Origin: Sphingobium boeckii
GTDB lineage: Bacteria; Pseudomonadota; Alphaproteobacteria; Sphingomonadales; Sphingomonadaceae
Direction of reading: 5' to 3'
NCBI RefSeq assembly: GCF_014199215.1
Contig: NZ_JACIJC010000002.1
Coordinates: 656,062 to 720,061 of the forward strand
DNA: 64,000 nt
Shown: one piece after another, positions 62,149 to 64,000 of the stretch
How positions within the stretch are numbered: the first letter of the stretch is position 1
Layout of the letters: every line of letters starts with the position of its first letter
Translations under genes and position numbers: made by a program
Notes under the pieces: model-generated
What the model was told of the DNA's origin: nothing
The model's input: the letters and a program-made list of their open reading frames with translations, nothing else
Database searches by the model: none

Positions 62149-62211
62149 GGCGGGGAAGTCATCGCCTGCAATCAGGCACCTATGGATGATTTTGGACGTT
62201 ATAGCGATCGC

Positions 62212-63762
62212 ATGACCATTCTCATCCCCATTCTGGGCGACCAGCTTTCACACGGCCTGGCCTCCCTGCACGATATCGCGCGGGCTGATGCGGTCATTGT
62301 GATGGTGGAGGTTGCCGAGGAAACCACTTATGTGCGGCATCACAAGCGCAAGATCGCGTTGATCCTGTCGGCCATGCGGCACTTCGCCGATGAACTGCGC
62401 GCCGATGGCTGGGTGGTCGACTATATCCGTCTCGACGATCCCGAAAACAGCGGGAGCTTTACCGGAGAGATTGCCCGCGCGATCAAACGCCATCAACCAA
62501 AGTCAATCCGCATCGTCGAGCCTGGCGAGTGGCGCGTCGCGAAGATGATCAAGGATTGGGCGAAGCATTTCGGTCTGCCGGTCGATGTCCTGCCCGATGA
62601 CCGGTTCATCTGCAGCATCCTTGAATTTCAGACCTGGGCGCAGGCGCGGGGCGATCTGGTGATGGAATTCTTCTATCGCGACATGCGGCGCAAGACCGGC
62701 CTGCTGATGACTGCCGATGGCAAGCCGGAGAGCGATCAATGGAATCTGGACAAGGACAACCGTGCCCCGCCCAGGCGCGGCCTTGATTATCCCGCACCGC
62801 TGCCGATCGTTCCCGACGCCATGACGCGCGATGTCATGGCGCTTGTCGCGGATCGCTTCCCCGGCCATTTCGGGCGGCTGGACGGGTTCGCCCTACCCGT
62901 GACTGCGACAGAGGCCCGGCGCGCGCTCCATCATTTCATCCGCACGGCGCTGCCTGCCTTCGGCACCTATCAGGATGCGATGGTGACGGGTCAGGACTGG
63001 CTTTATCACAGTTGGCTCAGCCCGGCCATCAACCTCGGGCTGCTGACCCCGCTGGCGGTCGCGCAGGCGGCGGCGGATGCCTATGCGGCGGGCGACATCC
63101 CGCTAAACGCCGCCGAGGGCTTTATCCGGCAGATCATCGGCTGGCGCGAATATGTGCGCGGCTATTATTGGATGGAAATGCCCGAAGTCGCCACCGCCAA
63201 TGTGCTGGAAGCGACGCGCGCCCTGCCGGAATTCTACTGGACCGGACACACCGATATGCTGTGCATGGCGGAAGCCGTGCGCAACACGCGAGATAATGCC
63301 TATGCGCATCACATCCAGCGGCTCATGATCTTGGGCAATTTCGCGATGCTGGCCGGGGTGGATCCCGGGGACGTGGCGGACTGGTTTCTGGTCGTCTATG
63401 CCGATGCCTATGAATGGGTGGAATTGCCCAATGTGATCGGCATGAGCCAGCACGCCGATGGCGGCCGCCTTGCCACCAAGCCCTATGCCGGTGGTGGAGC
63501 CTATATCAATCGCATGTCGGATCACTGTGGCCGGTGCCGCTATGACGTCAAACAGAAGACCGGGCCGGACGCCTGCCCGTTCAACGCGCTTTACTGGGAT
63601 TTTCTGGCGCGCCACGAGCGCCGCTTTCGCCGCAATCGCCGCATGGTACAGATGTACGCCAACTGGGACAGGATGGCCCCGGAAATGCGCGCAGCCTATC
63701 GCGCGAGCGCCGCCGCATTTCTGGCCACGCTCAAGCCGGCTGCCAAAGGGTGGGCGCGCTGA
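62212..63762 (+). CDS. phrB: Iron-sulfur bacterial cryptochrome/photolyase (PhrB-like, (6-4) photolyase)
   Basis: This protein of about 516 residues belongs to the FeS-BCP class. It has the N-terminal DPRP antenna domain (LIPILGDQLSHGLASL) and FAD domain with QIIGWREYVRGYYW and GNFAMLAGVDPGDVADWFLVVYADAYEWVELPNVIGMS. The four 4Fe-4S cysteines are present: one in TDMLCMAEA, two in DHCGRCRY and one in GPDACPFNAL. Their spacing matches Agrobacterium PhrB, where such an enzyme repairs (6-4) photoproducts. Counting from ATG 62212 puts them within one residue of PhrB numbering. An in-frame ATG at 62182, with a weak AGG site, is the alternative start. Confidence 0.9.
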   Translation: MTILIPILGDQLSHGLASLHDIARADAVIVMVEVAEETTYVRHHKRKIALILSAMRHFADELRADGWVVDYIRLDDPENSGSFTGEIARAIKRHQPKSIRIVEPGEWRVAKMIKDWAKHFGLPVDVLPDDRFICSILEFQTWAQARGDLVMEFFYRDMRRKTGLLMTADGKPESDQWNLDKDNRAPPRRGLDYPAPLPIVPDAMTRDVMALVADRFPGHFGRLDGFALPVTATEARRALHHFIRTALPAFGTYQDAMVTGQDWLYHSWLSPAINLGLLTPLAVAQAAADAYAAGDIPLNAAEGFIRQIIGWREYVRGYYWMEMPEVATANVLEATRALPEFYWTGHTDMLCMAEAVRNTRDNAYAHHIQRLMILGNFAMLAGVDPGDVADWFLVVYADAYEWVELPNVIGMSQHADGGRLATKPYAGGGAYINRMSDHCGRCRYDVKQKTGPDACPFNALYWDFLARHERRFRRNRRMVQMYANWDRMAPEMRAAYRASAAAFLATLKPAAKGWAR

Positions 63763-63781
63763 CGTGTCGGAAAACACGTCA
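63760..63781. terminator. Hairpin at the photolyase stop
   Basis: TGACGTGT-CGGAAA-ACACGTCA is a perfect 8-bp stem that includes the stop codon. It lies between convergent genes. There is no T-run after it. Confidence 0.4.
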
Positions 63782-63838
63782 TGCGCTGATGACACACCCT
63801 TTGGCCGGGATGGCTGACCGCGAAAGCCATCTCCCGCA

Positions 63839-64000
63839 TCACCCGTTCAGATTGTGTGCCCATTTTGGCTGGATGGGGGCTGGGAGACCGGTTTCTTCGG
63901 CGCAATTGGCGCGGAGGTTTTCCATGGTGGGGCCGAAGTCGAACACGTCGATCGTGCCGCGGTCTGTGCGCAGGGTATTGCGCAGCGCGGTGGTCGCAGC
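63839..64000 (-). CDS. Unidentified protein, C-terminal 53 residues (runs off the right edge)
   Basis: An open frame enters from the right edge and ends with TGA at complement 63839-63841. The visible C-terminus includes LRTDRGTIDVFDFGPTMENL and CAEETGLPAPIQPKW, and its composition is that of real coding sequence. It faintly recalls the ends of hydantoinase-B/acetone-carboxylase-like proteins, but I cannot assign it. The gene converges on the photolyase. Confidence 0.5.
   Translation of the reverse strand, partial: AATTALRNTLRTDRGTIDVFDFGPTMENLRANCAEETGLPAPIQPKWAHNLNG

Noticed and set aside
63696..63905. A 69-codon minus-strand frame over the photolyase stop
   Set aside because: It overlaps the photolyase end, has no homology and competes with the better-supported partial gene ending at 63839.
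1..64000. CRISPR arrays, rRNA genes or complete insertion sequences
   Set aside because: I saw no regularly spaced repeats, no rRNA sequence and no transposase frame. The only mobile remnant is the integrase at 1378-2073.

Overview
The window reads as part of a sphingomonad-type alphaproteobacterial chromosome or large replicon. The grounds are high GC, two TonB-dependent receptors (TBDRs) linked to catabolic genes, many GTG/TTG starts with good ribosome binding sites, a PhrB-type iron-sulfur photolyase, and a tRNA-Thr 3' half of proteobacterial type. No ribosomal genes are present, so genus-level placement is inference. The region is accessory and catabolic, with one dominant theme: purine (probably methylpurine) breakdown.

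Layout. (1) 1-2.1 kb: a hipBA toxin-antitoxin pair (hipA runs off the left edge), then a tRNA-Thr(TGT) 3'-half fragment next to a decayed tyrosine integrase, which marks an old integration junction. (2) 2.1-10.8 kb: TBDR plus 2OG-Fe(II) oxygenase on the + strand, facing an operon of adenosine-deaminase-like hydrolase, MFS transporter and quinone oxidoreductase, then a secreted carboxylesterase. (3) 10.9-15 kb: ThuA-like secreted protein (apparent ATC start), a two-subunit GMC dehydrogenase and a SnoaL-like protein. (4) 15.2-20.3 kb: D-amino-acid-dehydrogenase-like flavoprotein, RidA, YkvI-like transporter, aldehyde dehydrogenase and an XRE-cupin regulator, a probable amine or amino acid module. 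(5) 20.4-26 kb: SMP-30-like protein, acyl-CoA synthetase, LLM flavin monooxygenase, SDR and RraA-like aldolase, a pathway I cannot name. (6) 26-34 kb: homodimeric 2-oxoacid dehydrogenase E1 plus E2, divergent Lrp regulator, APC permease and a second TBDR. (7) 34.5-35.8 kb: aldonolactone-oxidase-like flavoprotein.

(8) 35.8-51 kb: a nearly complete xanthine-to-oxalate pathway on the minus strand: XdhA-XdhB-XdhC (xanthine to urate), a flavoprotein in the urate hydroxylase position, HIU hydrolase, OHCU decarboxylase, PuuE allantoinase, allantoate amidohydrolase, ureidoglycine-glyoxylate aminotransferase, and HpxW/X/Y/Z for oxalurate and oxamate, ending with an SBF-like transporter. Most genes overlap by 4-8 bases. 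(9) 51-55.7 kb: a second adenosine-deaminase-like hydrolase and a second 2OG-Fe(II) oxygenase, then the most unusual locus: a Rieske-type oxygenase split over two genes plus a GST-like gene. The catalytic subunit has lost its Rieske cluster motifs, a standalone Rieske protein follows, and then comes the GST-like protein. This matches the NdmC/NdmD/NdmE logic of 7-methylxanthine N7-demethylase from caffeine degraders, but with the Rieske domain freed from the NdmD reductase. It would make xanthine for the neighbouring Xdh cluster. (10) 55.8-64 kb: tannase-family esterase, LysR, truncated DUF4394 protein, MBL hydrolase, SDR with divergent TetR, PhrB-like photolyase, and the 3' end of an unidentified gene at the right edge.

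In the model suggested here, purine derivatives enter through TBDRs and inner-membrane carriers, are trimmed by hydrolases and oxygenases to xanthine, and go through urate, allantoin and ureidoglycine to oxalate, glycine and ammonia. The demethylation step and the role of the duplicated deaminase-like/2OG-oxygenase pair are inference.
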